This document shows, one piece after another, positions 33,083-42,119 of a DNA stretch of 64,000 nucleotides (the first letter of the stretch is position 1; the number at the start of each line of letters is the position of its first letter). The position numbers were made by a program, and so were the translations under genes. Under the pieces are notes generated by a model. That model ran no database searches. It was not told the DNA's origin and was given only the letters and a program-made list of their open reading frames with translations. This stretch comes from Halomonas sp. M4R1S46. Its GTDB lineage: Bacteria; Pseudomonadota; Gammaproteobacteria; Pseudomonadales; Halomonadaceae. The stretch spans positions 2,046,001-2,110,000 of the forward strand of contig NZ_CP107008.1 of assembly GCF_025725685.1 (NCBI RefSeq). The letters run 5' to 3'.

Positions 33083-33897
33083 CAGACCCCCACCCCGTCG
33101 GCCAGAGCGAAGTGGTCGGCATCGCGCCAGGCCGGGAACTTCTCGCGGAAGTCGGCGAGCTCGTCCAGCGACAGGCGGCCGGTCCTGACGAAGGGGGTGT
33201 CGCGCGGCTCGTCGATCAAGGCCTCGCCCTTGGCGTCCACCAGCATGGAGTCGCCGGCATAGGCCATGCCCTTGGCATCCTCGCCCACCCGGTTGACGCC
33301 GATCACCGGGCACAGGTTCTCGACGGCCCGGGCCTGCAGCAGGACCCGCCAGGGATGGCGCCGCGGGGCGGGCCAGTTGGCCACGCACAGCAGGGCATCG
33401 TATTCGAAATGCTCGCCGGGGGCCGGCTGCTGGCGCAGCCAGACCGGAAAGCGCAGGTCGTAGCAGACGCTGAGCAGCACTCGGAAGCCCTTCAGCTCGA
33501 CGATTACCCGCTCATGGCCCATGGCGTAGCGCTCGTGCTCGCCGGCCATGCGGAACAGGTGGCGCTTGTCGTAGTGCACCAGGCTGCCATCGGGACGCGC
33601 CCAGACCAGCCGGTTGAAGTAGTCGCCATCCTCCACCACGGCCAGGCTGCCGGTCACCACGCAGCCGCGTCGCCGTGCCTGGTCCTGCAGCCAGGCCACG
33701 GTGGCGCTGTCGGCCATCGGCTCGGCCATCTCCCGGGAATTCATGGTAAAACCGGTGGCGAACATCTCCGGCAGGACGATCAGGTCGGTCTCGTCCCCGC
33801 CGAGATCGCCCAGGGTCTCCTCGAGCATCCGGCAATTGGCCTCGGGGTCTTCCCAGCGCAGGTCGGACTGCACCAGGGTGGTTCGAAGTTCGCTCAT
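33082..33897 (-). CDS. Omega-amidase / nitrilase-family hydrolase (YafV-like)
   Basis: A 271-aa carbon-nitrogen hydrolase with the Glu-Lys-Cys triad visible: LPEMFATGFTM, VHYDKRHLFRMAGE and SVCYDLRFPVW. The FATGFTMN and HLFRMAGE signatures are those of YafV/Nit2-type omega-amidases, which hydrolyse alpha-ketoglutaramate and ketosuccinamate in metabolite repair. ATG 33897 has GGAG 7 nt upstream; two nearby ATG codons upstream are alternatives. It is coupled to rsuA downstream. Confidence 0.9.
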   Translation of the reverse strand: MSELRTTLVQSDLRWEDPEANCRMLEETLGDLGGDETDLIVLPEMFATGFTMNSREMAEPMADSATVAWLQDQARRRGCVVTGSLAVVEDGDYFNRLVWARPDGSLVHYDKRHLFRMAGEHERYAMGHERVIVELKGFRVLLSVCYDLRFPVWLRQQPAPGEHFEYDALLCVANWPAPRRHPWRVLLQARAVENLCPVIGVNRVGEDAKGMAYAGDSMLVDAKGEALIDEPRDTPFVRTGRLSLDELADFREKFPAWRDADHFALADGVGV

Positions 33898-33980
33898 CAT
33901 GGACTCCATCGGCTCGGGGGGAATGCCTCCAGCCTAACCGAGACGCCGGTTGCACGCAGCCATCGACGCCGGCAGCACAA

Positions 33981-34140
33981 GGCTATCGCAGTTAGCGATG
34001 TCGCTCGGGGCTGATCCGTCGACAGGTCTGCGAGGGGGCGCTGTGAACCCCTCCCTGGGCGCTACCGACGCCATCCCTGGCGTAGGACCCCCTCTTCGAC
34101 CTGTCCCCGGCGTCCCTCGTTAGACCCAGCTGCGATTGCC
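33981..34140 (+). repeat. Dispersed palindromic element, full copy (A)
   Basis: A 160-bp element with imperfect terminal inverted repeats (GGCTATCGCAGTT, GGCAATCGCAGCT), inner arms, and the conserved core GGCGCTGTGAACCC...TCCCTGGGCGCTACC followed by a GACGCCATCCCTGGCGTA hairpin. Related copies are at 44161-44363, 48743-48840, 62080-62200 and, core-deleted, 16623-16690. Confidence 0.82.
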
Positions 34141-34158
34141 CGGGGCGACAGCAGGGGA

Positions 34159-34995
34159 TCAGGGACGCCGCGTCTGGAGGTGCTCGTCCAGAAACGCGGC
34201 GATGCCGGTGGAATACGCCGGCTGGCTGTCGAGGAAACCGGTGTTGTGGCCGCCGTGGATGACCAGCAGCTCCTTGGGCTCGCGGGCGGCCTCGAAGACG
34301 GCCTCGCCCTCGCTGAAGGGGATGATCTCGTCATCCCGGCTGTGGATGACCAGCAGCGGTGCCGAGCGCTGGGTCACGTACCTCTCGACATCGTAATCGA
34401 AACGCGACACCCAGCGAACCGGCAGGAAGGGATAGAGCCGCTGGCCGAGCTTGGGCACCGAGCGAAACGCCGATTCCAGGATCAGCGCCGCCGGGCCCTC
34501 GTCCGGCGGCAGCGCCGCGGCCAGTTCCGCGGCCACGCCCGCCCCGAGGGAACGGCCGAAGAGCACGATCTCCTCGGCGGCGAGGCCGCGGCGCTCGACC
34601 AGCCACTGCCAGGCCGCCCGCGCATCGCGCGCGGTCCCTGCCTCTGAAGGGCGCCCTTCGCTGTCCCCGTAACCGCGGTAGTCGACGATCAGTATCGAGA
34701 GCCCCAGCCGGTGGAATTGGCGGATCGACGCCAGGCGGTGGGAGATGTTGCCGGCATTGCCGTGAAAGAAGAGCAGCGTGGCCCGCGCCGGCTCGGCCGG
34801 CACCCACCACGCCGCCAGGCTGAGGTCGTCGCTGGTACGCAGCCTCACCGGTTCCCAGTCGAGGCCGATGTCGGTCGGCGTCCCCACGACCTCGCGCCCC
34901 ACATGGGGCAGGTAGAGCAGGCGTGCCTGGCAGCCCCAGAGCAGCAGCACCACCAGGCAATATGTGGCCAGGAGGCCAGCGACGACCCTCAGCAT
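34159..34995 (-). CDS. Alpha/beta hydrolase with N-terminal membrane anchor
   Basis: The 278-aa protein begins with a hydrophobic segment containing a cysteine (GLLATYCLVVLLLWGCQA), so it is anchored in or exported across the inner membrane. The hydrolase domain has FFHGNAGN, the nucleophile elbow GRSLGAG, an Asp in HSRDDEIIPF and a His in HGGHNTG. This is the YfhR/BEM46-type arrangement (DUF/peptidase S9-like). GGGAGG lies before the ATG at 34995. The substrate is unknown; the membrane position suggests lipid or peptide esters. Confidence 0.85.
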   Translation of the reverse strand: MLRVVAGLLATYCLVVLLLWGCQARLLYLPHVGREVVGTPTDIGLDWEPVRLRTSDDLSLAAWWVPAEPARATLLFFHGNAGNISHRLASIRQFHRLGLSILIVDYRGYGDSEGRPSEAGTARDARAAWQWLVERRGLAAEEIVLFGRSLGAGVAAELAAALPPDEGPAALILESAFRSVPKLGQRLYPFLPVRWVSRFDYDVERYVTQRSAPLLVIHSRDDEIIPFSEGEAVFEAAREPKELLVIHGGHNTGFLDSQPAYSTGIAAFLDEHLQTRRP

Positions 34996-35220
34996 CACGC
35001 CTCCCTTACTGTCCGCCGGTCGCGATGCCCAAGGCTGCGGCACCGGTCTAATGGATGGGGCATTTGACCAGAGGATGCCATGTCCCAGACTGCTGGGCCT
35101 ATCCTGGACATCTTCGGCAGCGTTACCGATCCGCGTCATCCCAGCCAGGTGCGACGGCGTCCGCCTCGGTACACGGCGGCCGGTGTGTGCTAGCCTAGGT
35201 ATTTTGTTAGGACGTTAAGC

Positions 35221-36126
35221 ATGATCCCGACCGCCACCGACGCCGAGGCCGCCAAGGGGGTGGGCTTCGGTCTCGCCGCCTACCTGATGTGGGGCTGCTT
35301 CCCGCTGTTCTTCGCCCTCCTCGAGGGCGTGCCTTCCTACGAGATCCTCATCCATCGGGTGCTCTGGTCGTGCCTCTTCCTGGCCGGGCTGATCGTGCTG
35401 CTGCGCCGCTGGTCGCCGGTCCGCCAGGCCCTGAGGCAGCCGCGGCGACTCGGCCGGGTGCTCGGCTGCGCGGTGTTGATCGCCGTCAACTGGGGCCTGT
35501 ACATCTATGCGGTGGAGAGCCGTCAGGTGCTCCAGGCCAGCCTCGGCTACTTCCTCACGCCCCTGGTCAACGTGGCCCTGGGGATGCTCGTGCTGCGCGA
35601 GCGCATGGTGCGCCTGCAGGCCCTGGCGGTGGTGCTGGCCGGCGTGGCCATCGCCCTGCAACTGGCGATACTCGGCGAACTGCCCTGGATCAGCCTGACC
35701 CTGGCCCTGTCCTTCGGCACCTATGGGCTGCTGCGCAAGCAGGTCCCCCTGGATGGCCTGTCGGGCCTGTTCGTCGAGACCCTGCTGCTGCTGCCCTTCG
35801 GGCTGCTGGCGCTGGCTTGGCTCGGCCAGGCCGGCCAGTCCCACTTCCTCGCCGACGGCCACACCACCGCCCTGCTGGTGACCAGCGGGGTGATCACCGC
35901 CCTGCCGCTGCTGGCCTTCGCAGGGGCGGCGCGGCGCCTGCGGCTGGCGACCCTGGGGTTCCTGATGTACCTGAACCCGAGCCTGCAGTTCTTCATCGCC
36001 CTGCTGGTGTTCCGCGAGCCGCTGACCTCGGTCCAGCTGGCGACCTTCGGCCTGATCTGGATCGGCCTGGCCCTGTACTCCTGGTCGGCCTGGCAGGGTC
36101 GCCCGCGGCAGGCCGCCAGGACCTGA
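35221..36126 (+). CDS. rarD: EamA-family transporter RarD
   Basis: A 301-aa protein with ten transmembrane segments. It shows RarD hallmarks GFGLAAYLMWGCFPLFF, HRVLWSCLF, NWGLYIYAVES, ASLGYFLTPLVNVALGM and FLMYLNPSLQFFIAL. Members of the drug/metabolite exporter superfamily move amino acids, metabolites or drugs; RarD (chloramphenicol-associated) has no firmly known substrate. Length equals E. coli RarD (about 296). The gene stands alone. Confidence 0.92.
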   Translation: MIPTATDAEAAKGVGFGLAAYLMWGCFPLFFALLEGVPSYEILIHRVLWSCLFLAGLIVLLRRWSPVRQALRQPRRLGRVLGCAVLIAVNWGLYIYAVESRQVLQASLGYFLTPLVNVALGMLVLRERMVRLQALAVVLAGVAIALQLAILGELPWISLTLALSFGTYGLLRKQVPLDGLSGLFVETLLLLPFGLLALAWLGQAGQSHFLADGHTTALLVTSGVITALPLLAFAGAARRLRLATLGFLMYLNPSLQFFIALLVFREPLTSVQLATFGLIWIGLALYSWSAWQGRPRQAART

Positions 36127-36223
36127 GTGCCGGGCTCACGGATCGCCGCCGCCATGGCGGGCCAGGGAGGCGTCGAGCCCGAGGGGACTCGCCTGGCCGG
36201 GACCACTCCGCTAACATCGCGCC

Positions 36224-37372
36224 ATGACTCACGATGTCCCGCCCGTCGACCGGGCACCGGTGCTGCTGGTCGGCGCCGGTCATGCTCATCTCCACCTGAT
36301 CCAGCAGCGCCGGCGCCTGCCGGCCGCGGACGTCATGCTGGTCGATCCGGGGAGCTTCTGGTATTCGGGCCTGGCAAGCGGCGTCCTCGGCGGCCAGTAC
36401 CCGCCGGGGGAAGACCGCCTGGACCCCGCGCGCCTCGCCAGGCGCCATGGGGTCCGGGCCCTGCGCGGCCGCCTGAGCGGGCTCGACGCCCGGCGCCGCG
36501 AGGCGCTGCTCGCCGACGGCCGCCGCCTGCCCTTCTCGGTGCTGTCGTTCAACCTCGGCTCGCGCACGCCCTGCCCCGCCCCCCATCCCCGGGGACCCAC
36601 CGCCTGGGCGGTGAAGCCGATTCCGTGCCTGGTGGCCCTGCATCATCGCCTGGCCCGCGAATTCGCCGCGGGCCGTCAGCCGCGCATCGTGGTGGTCGGC
36701 GGCGGTGCCAGCGGCGTGGAGGTGGCCTGCAACCTGTGGGCCCTGGCGCGACATCACGGCACCCCAGCCGATATCCGGCTGGTGACCCGCGGCCAGCGTC
36801 TGCTGGAAGGAGCCCCCGAACGGGCCGTGGCCTGGCTCGCGCGCCTGCTCGAGCGCCGCGGGATCCGGGTGTCCACGGGCCTCGAGGTGCGGGGCCATGC
36901 CGCCGGCGGCCTCATGGTCGCCGCCTTCGACCAGCCCTGGGGCGAGGACAGCTTCCGCTACCTCGAGGCCGACCACGTGGTGCATGCCGCCGGGCTGGCC
37001 CCTCCCGAGGTCGTCGACGGCCTGGGGCTGCCGACCCTGGCCGGTCGCGGCCTGGCCGTCACCGACGCCCTGCAGAGCCCGCAGGCCCCCTGGGCCTTCG
37101 CCGCCGGCGATTGTGCGGCGATGCTCCACCAGCGTCTGCCCCGTCTGGGCGTCTACGGCGTCCGCCAGGCGCCGGTGCTGTTGGCCAATATCGCCGCCCA
37201 CCTGACGGGCGGCGCCCTGCAGTCCTATCGCCCCCAACCCCGCGCCCTGGCGATCCTCAACCTCGGCCAGGGACAGGCGCTGGCCATTCGCGGTCGGCGC
37301 TGGTGGGGCGGCCGGCTCGCCATGGTCTGGAAGCGCTGGCTGGATGCCCGCTTCCTGGCCGGCTACCGCTGA
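36224..37372 (+). CDS. FAD-dependent pyridine nucleotide-disulfide-type oxidoreductase
   Basis: A 382-aa flavoprotein with two Rossmann motifs, VLLVGAGHAHLHLI near the N-terminus and RIVVVGGGASGVEVACN mid-protein, and the FAD-site GDCAAM near residue 300. The GAGHAHLH start is typical of the NDH-2-like proteins related to the SelD-associated and Ndh families, and the active-site cysteine pair of disulfide reductases is absent. The C-terminus (AMVWKRWLDARFLAGYR) is amphipathic and may attach to the membrane. It lies 135 nt upstream of a SulP transporter on the same strand. The substrate is unknown. Confidence 0.82.
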   Translation: MTHDVPPVDRAPVLLVGAGHAHLHLIQQRRRLPAADVMLVDPGSFWYSGLASGVLGGQYPPGEDRLDPARLARRHGVRALRGRLSGLDARRREALLADGRRLPFSVLSFNLGSRTPCPAPHPRGPTAWAVKPIPCLVALHHRLAREFAAGRQPRIVVVGGGASGVEVACNLWALARHHGTPADIRLVTRGQRLLEGAPERAVAWLARLLERRGIRVSTGLEVRGHAAGGLMVAAFDQPWGEDSFRYLEADHVVHAAGLAPPEVVDGLGLPTLAGRGLAVTDALQSPQAPWAFAAGDCAAMLHQRLPRLGVYGVRQAPVLLANIAAHLTGGALQSYRPQPRALAILNLGQGQALAIRGRRWWGGRLAMVWKRWLDARFLAGYR

Positions 37373-37507
37373 GCCAGCGGCATGGCCGGGCAGCGCGTGG
37401 TCGCCCCTGGCCACGCGGCCCTGGTCCACCCCCGCCTCACCAGGGCTGATGGTCGGGCCGATATCGTTTAGTCTGGACCCCGCCCACCACGACCGCGATA
37501 GGCCCGG

Positions 37508-39220
37508 ATGCTCAAACGCTACCTGCCGATTCTGACCTGGCTGCCCCACTACAACCGCCGCCTGTGCGGTGCCGACCTGCTGGCCGGCACCATCGTCACC
37601 ATCATGGTGATTCCCCAGTCCCTGGCCTACGCCATCCTGGCCGGCCTGCCGGCGGTGGTCGGGCTCTATGCCAGCATCCTGCCGCTGCTCGCCTACACCC
37701 TGCTCGGCACCAGCCGCACCCTGGCGGTGGGGCCGGTGGCCATCATCGCCCTGATGACCGGTGCGGCGCTGGCCGGCGTGGCCCCCCCGGGCTCGCCGGA
37801 GTACCTGCAGGCCGCTCTGGTGCTGTCGCTGCTCTCCGGGGCGATGCTGGCGATCATGGGCCTGCTGCGCATGGGCTTCTTCGCCAACTTCCTGAGCCAC
37901 CCGGTGATCGGCGGGTTCCTGTCGGCCTCGGGCCTGCTCATCGCCACCAGCCAGCTGTCCCACCTGCTCGGCATCGACACCGGTGGCTACGACGCCCTGA
38001 CCCTGGCGGCTAGCCTGGTGCGACACCTCGACGCGGTGCACGGCCCGACCCTGGCCATGGGGATCGGCACCCTGGCCTTCCTGGTCGCCGTGCGACGCCT
38101 CGGCCGCCCGGCCCTGACACGCCTGGGCCTGCCGACGGGCCTCGCCGGCCTGATCACCCGGGCCGGCCCGGTCTTCGCGGTCGTCGCCACCGCCCTGATC
38201 AGCTGGTGGCTGGGGCTCGCCGAGCGGGGCGTGGCGGTGGTCGGCAGCGTGCCGGCCGGCCTCCCGCCGCTGACCCTGCCCCCCTTCGAGGCGGCGCTGT
38301 GGCGGGAGCTGCTGGTACCGGCGCTGCTGATCAGCGTGGTGGGCTTCGTCGAGTCGATCTCCATGGCACAGATGCTCGCCGCCAAGCGGCGCGAGCGCAT
38401 CTCGCCCAACCAGGAGCTGATCGGGCTGGGCGGCGCCAACCTCGCCGCGGCCTTCTCCGCCGGCATGCCGGTCACCGGGGGGCTCTCGCGCACCGTCATC
38501 AACTACGAGTCCGGGGCGCGCACGCCCATGGCCGGCCTCTTCGCAGCCATCGGCATCGGCCTGGTCACGCTGGCCCTGACCCCGCTGCTCTACCACCTGC
38601 CGGTGGCGACCCTGGCCGCCACCATCACCGTGGCCATCCTGACCCTGGTGGACATCCCGCTGATCCGCCAGACCTGGCGCTATTCGCGCAGCGACTTCTC
38701 GGCCATGGCGGTGACCATGGTGCTGACGCTGGTGGAGGGGGTCGAGGCCGGCATCATCAGCGGCGTGCTGCTGTCGATCATGCTCTTCCTGTATCGCACC
38801 AGCCGGCCCCATAGCGCCCTGGTGGGGCGGATCCCCGGCACCGAGCACTTTCGCAGCGTGCTGCGCCACGACACCGAGACGGTCAGCCACCTGGCCCTGC
38901 TGCGCATCGACGAGAGCCTCTACTTCGCCAATGCCCGCTACCTGGAGGACACCCTCTACGCCCTGGTGGCGAGCCGCCCCGAACTGGAACATGTCGTGCT
39001 GATCTGCTCCGCGGTGAACCTGATCGATGCCTCGGCACTCGAGAGCCTGGACGCCATCAATGCCCGGCTGAAGGACTCCCGGGTCACCCTGCACCTGGCC
39101 GAGGTGAAGGGCCCGGTGATGGACCAGCTCAAGAAGAGCCACTTCCTCGACGCGCTCGCCGGACGGGTCTTCCTCAGCACCTATGCGGCCTGGACCGAAC
39201 TGCGCCGCCCGACGCAATGA
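37508..39220 (+). CDS. SulP-family anion transporter with STAS domain
   Basis: A 570-aa SLC26/SulP protein. It has ten to fourteen membrane segments starting at VIPQSLAYAILAGLPAVVGLY, the family motif NQELIGLGGANLAAAFSAGMPVTGG-type region, and a C-terminal STAS domain from about 450 (DESLYFANARYLEDTLY, CSAVNLIDASALESLDAINARL). SulP proteins carry sulfate, bicarbonate or C4-dicarboxylates (DauA/YchM in E. coli). No adjacent gene decides the substrate; the upstream oxidoreductase may be functionally linked. Confidence 0.92.
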   Translation: MLKRYLPILTWLPHYNRRLCGADLLAGTIVTIMVIPQSLAYAILAGLPAVVGLYASILPLLAYTLLGTSRTLAVGPVAIIALMTGAALAGVAPPGSPEYLQAALVLSLLSGAMLAIMGLLRMGFFANFLSHPVIGGFLSASGLLIATSQLSHLLGIDTGGYDALTLAASLVRHLDAVHGPTLAMGIGTLAFLVAVRRLGRPALTRLGLPTGLAGLITRAGPVFAVVATALISWWLGLAERGVAVVGSVPAGLPPLTLPPFEAALWRELLVPALLISVVGFVESISMAQMLAAKRRERISPNQELIGLGGANLAAAFSAGMPVTGGLSRTVINYESGARTPMAGLFAAIGIGLVTLALTPLLYHLPVATLAATITVAILTLVDIPLIRQTWRYSRSDFSAMAVTMVLTLVEGVEAGIISGVLLSIMLFLYRTSRPHSALVGRIPGTEHFRSVLRHDTETVSHLALLRIDESLYFANARYLEDTLYALVASRPELEHVVLICSAVNLIDASALESLDAINARLKDSRVTLHLAEVKGPVMDQLKKSHFLDALAGRVFLSTYAAWTELRRPTQ

Positions 39221-39446
39221 GCACGATACGGGGCCCGAACAGCGCCTCTCCCATGCCCTCGGGCAGCCGCTCGCAGGCAGCCTCCGCCGGGGCGAAGACG
39301 GTGACGGGCCTTCGTCCTGCTGGGTCTTGCCCCGGACAATGTCCATCATTTGCCGGGATGAGGTGTATCCTCAGGAAGTGACGACGATTATCGAGCCTGA
39401 CGATGATCGGGTATCATGAGCGTCTACTTCAGGGAACGGCAGTACC

Positions 39447-40133
39447 ATGGACAGCACCCCGAAACAGAACCTCGGCATCAGCGCCTACACCTGGCTCAAG
39501 CACGACATCATCCGCGGCGTCTTCCAGCCGGGCGAGAAGCTGCTGATGAGCCGGCTGAAGGAGCGCTACGACCTGGGCATCGGGCCGCTGCGCGAGGCGC
39601 TCTCGCAGCTGGTCGCCGAACGGCTGGTGGTGGCCATCAGCCAGCGGGGCTACCGGGTCGCGCCCATGTCCCGGGAGGAGCTCGCCGATCTCTACGACGC
39701 CAGGGCACAGCTCGAGGGACTGGTGCTGGAGCTGGCCATCGAGCGCGGCGACGACAGCTGGGAGGCGGAGATCCTGGCCAAGGCCCATACTTTGGCCAAG
39801 GTCATGGAGGTGAGGAGCCCGGACGAGATGCTCGATGTCTGGGATGCCCGCCACAAGGCATTCCATACCGCCATCGCCGCCGGCTGCAACTCGCCACACC
39901 TGATGCAGCTGCGCGAGAGCCTGTTCGACCAGGTCGAGCGCTACCGCCATCTCTGGCTGCAGGCCACCGTGTTCTCCGAGGAGGCCCTGGAACGCAAGCG
40001 TCGGGAGCACGCCGCCCTAGTCGAGGTCATCCTGGCGCGCGACGCCAGCCGGGCGCGGCCGATGATGCGGGAACACCTGATGACCCCGGTGCCGATCATC
40101 CTCGACGTCATGCAGCAGCGAGGCCTGGCCTAG
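39447..40133 (+). CDS. GntR-family regulator with FCD domain (CsiR-like)
   Basis: The 228-aa protein has an N-terminal GntR winged helix (WLKHDIIRGVFQPGEKLLMSRL, LGIGPLREALSQLVAERLV) and a C-terminal FCD ligand domain with metal-binding residues (DARAQLEGLVLELA, HKAFHTAIAAG, HAALVEVILARD). The closest known type is CsiR/FadR-FCD, binding organic acids. Its position 330 nt from the 5-oxoproline genes makes control of those genes possible. A TATCAT at 39412-39417 may be its -10 element. Confidence 0.9.
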   Translation: MDSTPKQNLGISAYTWLKHDIIRGVFQPGEKLLMSRLKERYDLGIGPLREALSQLVAERLVVAISQRGYRVAPMSREELADLYDARAQLEGLVLELAIERGDDSWEAEILAKAHTLAKVMEVRSPDEMLDVWDARHKAFHTAIAAGCNSPHLMQLRESLFDQVERYRHLWLQATVFSEEALERKRREHAALVEVILARDASRARPMMREHLMTPVPIILDVMQQRGLA

Positions 40134-40241
40134 CCGCTCCTCGCGCGACTGTCCGGATCCGGCAGGCCGATGTCGCTCGGCGTCATGGGGCTGTCATGGC
40201 GAGGTGCGAGACTTCGGTTGTCCCCCAGAGGAGAGACCGTC

Positions 40242-40460
40242 ATGCCCATGCCCCACCTGCTGCGCCTGACCCGCGACCAGGAGATACGCCTCGACCGCCT
40301 GGCCGAGCGCTGCGCGCTGTCGCGCACCGAACTGCTCGAACGCCTGGTGGCCGAGGGTCTCACGGCTCTCGAGACCGAGCTGATGATCGAGGGCGCCGGC
40401 CTGCGCCGCGCCGAGCGCAGCATCGACCAGCTGCTGCGCGAAAGCGGCCTGGGCGCCTGA
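40242..40460 (+). CDS. Small ribbon-helix-helix-like protein
   Basis: A 72-aa protein starting MPMPHLLRLTRDQEIRLDRL. The strand plus two helices (HLLRLTRDQEIRLDRLAERC, SRTELLERLVAEGL) has the CopG/Arc ribbon-helix-helix pattern used by small repressors and antitoxins. The ATG has GAGGAGAG 7 nt upstream. No toxin gene is adjacent; it is convergent with pxpC (7-nt gap). It may be a free-standing regulator. Confidence 0.68.
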   Translation: MPMPHLLRLTRDQEIRLDRLAERCALSRTELLERLVAEGLTALETELMIEGAGLRRAERSIDQLLRESGLGA

Positions 40461-40467
40461 TCCCCGG

Positions 40468-41403
40468 TCAGCGAAAGAGCGCGCGGAAGCGGCGATGCTC
40501 GGCCAGCGCCCGCTCGGCGGCGACGGCCGCCAGCCGGACCTCCTGGCCCGGCAGGCACTGCGCCAGCCGAGCGCAGGCCAGCGGCGTCAGCGCCCCCAGC
40601 CGCGGGTAGCCGCCGATGGTCTGACGATCATTGAGCAGGGCGATGGGCTGGCCATCGGGGGGCACCTGGACCGCTCCCAGGCCGAGCCCCTCGGAGATCA
40701 GCGTCTCCACCCGGCAATGCAGCCGGGGACCGGTCAATCGCACCCCCATGCGATCGGCCCGGTCGTCGACCCGCCAGGCGGCGTTGAAGGCGCGGTACAG
40801 GCTCGCCCCGTCGAACTCGCCGATCTGGGCCCCCGGCAGCAGGGCCAGACGCGGCATCGCGGTGTAGTCGGGCCGGACGTCGGGCGGCGCCGCCTCGCCG
40901 CGGACGCCCCGCGCCGCGCCGCCGACCGCCAGACGATCCCCCTCCGCCAGCGACCGCCCGTGGCCGTCGTGGCCGCCCAGCCCCTCGCGAACCACACAGG
41001 CCGTGCTGCCGAGCACCGGGTCGGCGCGAAAGCCGCCGGCCACCGCCAGGTAGGCCCGCAGGCCGGCGACCGGCTGGCGGAAGGCCACCACCTGCCCCGC
41101 CCGCACCCGCAGCCCACGCCACAGCGGCAGCGGCGCCTCGTCCAGAGTCGCCCCCAGATCGCCCCCGCAGACCGCCAGCGTCAGGTCGCGCTCCGCCTCG
41201 AGCGCCAGGCCGCCGAAGGTGACCTCCAGCGCCGTCGCGCCCCAGTCGTTGCCCGCCAGGCGATTGGCCCAGGCCCAGCCATGCAGGTCCGCGGGGCCGC
41301 CCTGGGTCACGCCCAGCCGTCGCACGCCGAAGCGTCCGGCATCCTGCAGCAGCGCCAGCGGGCCCGCCCGGCGCACGCGCAATCCCGGCACCGCATCCGT
41401 CAT
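40468..41403 (-). CDS. pxpC: 5-oxoprolinase subunit C
   Basis: A 311-aa AHS2-domain protein with the family signature LLQDAGRFGVRRLGVTQGGPADLHGWAWANRL and later LNDRQTIGGYPRLGAL. PxpABC hydrolyse 5-oxoproline (pyroglutamate) to glutamate with ATP; PxpB-PxpC form one subcomplex. E. coli PxpC has about 310 aa. Its GTG/ATG start overlaps the pxpB stop (ATGA), so translation is coupled. Confidence 0.92.
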   Translation of the reverse strand: MTDAVPGLRVRRAGPLALLQDAGRFGVRRLGVTQGGPADLHGWAWANRLAGNDWGATALEVTFGGLALEAERDLTLAVCGGDLGATLDEAPLPLWRGLRVRAGQVVAFRQPVAGLRAYLAVAGGFRADPVLGSTACVVREGLGGHDGHGRSLAEGDRLAVGGAARGVRGEAAPPDVRPDYTAMPRLALLPGAQIGEFDGASLYRAFNAAWRVDDRADRMGVRLTGPRLHCRVETLISEGLGLGAVQVPPDGQPIALLNDRQTIGGYPRLGALTPLACARLAQCLPGQEVRLAAVAAERALAEHRRFRALFR

Positions 41404-42119
41404 CGCTTGTCCTCCATGGCCGTATCATCGCCGCCCAGTCGGGTGAAGGCCTCCCGCGTCACGGGCACGAAGCGCACCCGGTCGCCCACCTTCAGCAGGC
41501 TGAAGCCCTCCCGGTCCCGATCGAAGAGCACCGCGGCGGTGCGCCCGATCAGGTTCCAGCCCCCCGGGGAGACCAGCGGATAGGCCGCCGTCTGGCGCCC
41601 GGCGATCCCCACGCTGCCGGCGGGCACGCGCTTGCGGGGCGTCTCGAGCCGGGGGCACGCCAGGCGCTCCTCCACACGGCCCATGAAGGCGAATCCCGGG
41701 GCGAAGCCCAGGGCGAAGACCCGGTAGGTAGCAGCACTGTGGCACTCGACGACCTGCTCCACGCTCAGCCCGCTGCGCTCGGCGAGCCGGGCGAGCTCGG
41801 GGCCCACCGAGGGGTCGTACCAGGTGGGCAGCTCCCGCAGCGGCGTCCCCTCGGCCGCCTCGTCGGGCCGCAGGGACGCCACCACGCCCGCCAGCCGCTG
41901 GCGCGCCTCGCCGGGCGAGAGCGCCAGCGGGTCGAAGACCACCAGCAGGGTGGTATAGGACGGCACCAGGTCGACGAGCGCCTCGCCGAAGGCCGCCTCG
42001 CAGTCCCGCACCAGGGCGGTGAGCCAGGGCATGTTGGCCTCGTCGATCTCGGCGAACAGGCGCACCAGCCAGCCGTCGAGGCCGGCGGACTCGAGACGCG
42101 GCAGTCGCATGGCCGTCAT
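41400..42119 (-). CDS. pxpB: 5-oxoprolinase subunit B
   Basis: A 239-aa AHS1/KipI-type protein: DLVPSYTTLLVVFDP, the central LPTWYDPSVGPELARLA, ALGFAPGFAFMGRVEE and RVPAGSVGIAGRQTAAYPLVSPGGWNLIGRT-type segment are all family features. It works with PxpC and PxpA in 5-oxoproline hydrolysis. A 4-nt ATGA overlap joins it to pxpA. Confidence 0.92.
   Translation of the reverse strand: MTAMRLPRLESAGLDGWLVRLFAEIDEANMPWLTALVRDCEAAFGEALVDLVPSYTTLLVVFDPLALSPGEARQRLAGVVASLRPDEAAEGTPLRELPTWYDPSVGPELARLAERSGLSVEQVVECHSAATYRVFALGFAPGFAFMGRVEERLACPRLETPRKRVPAGSVGIAGRQTAAYPLVSPGGWNLIGRTAAVLFDRDREGFSLLKVGDRVRFVPVTREAFTRLGGDDTAMEDKR

Noticed and set aside
35080..35193. Short frame MSQTAGPILDIFGSVTDPR..., faintly like the N-terminus of ISAs1-type transposases
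   Set aside because: Only 37 codons, no DDE domain or inverted repeats nearby; resemblance too slight to call an IS remnant.
35993..39349. A very long leftward open frame (over 1100 codons) opposite rarD, the oxidoreductase and the SulP gene
   Set aside because: It is the antisense of well-supported genes, has low-complexity Gln/Gly/His-rich sequence and no recognisable domain; such frames are common in very GC-rich DNA.
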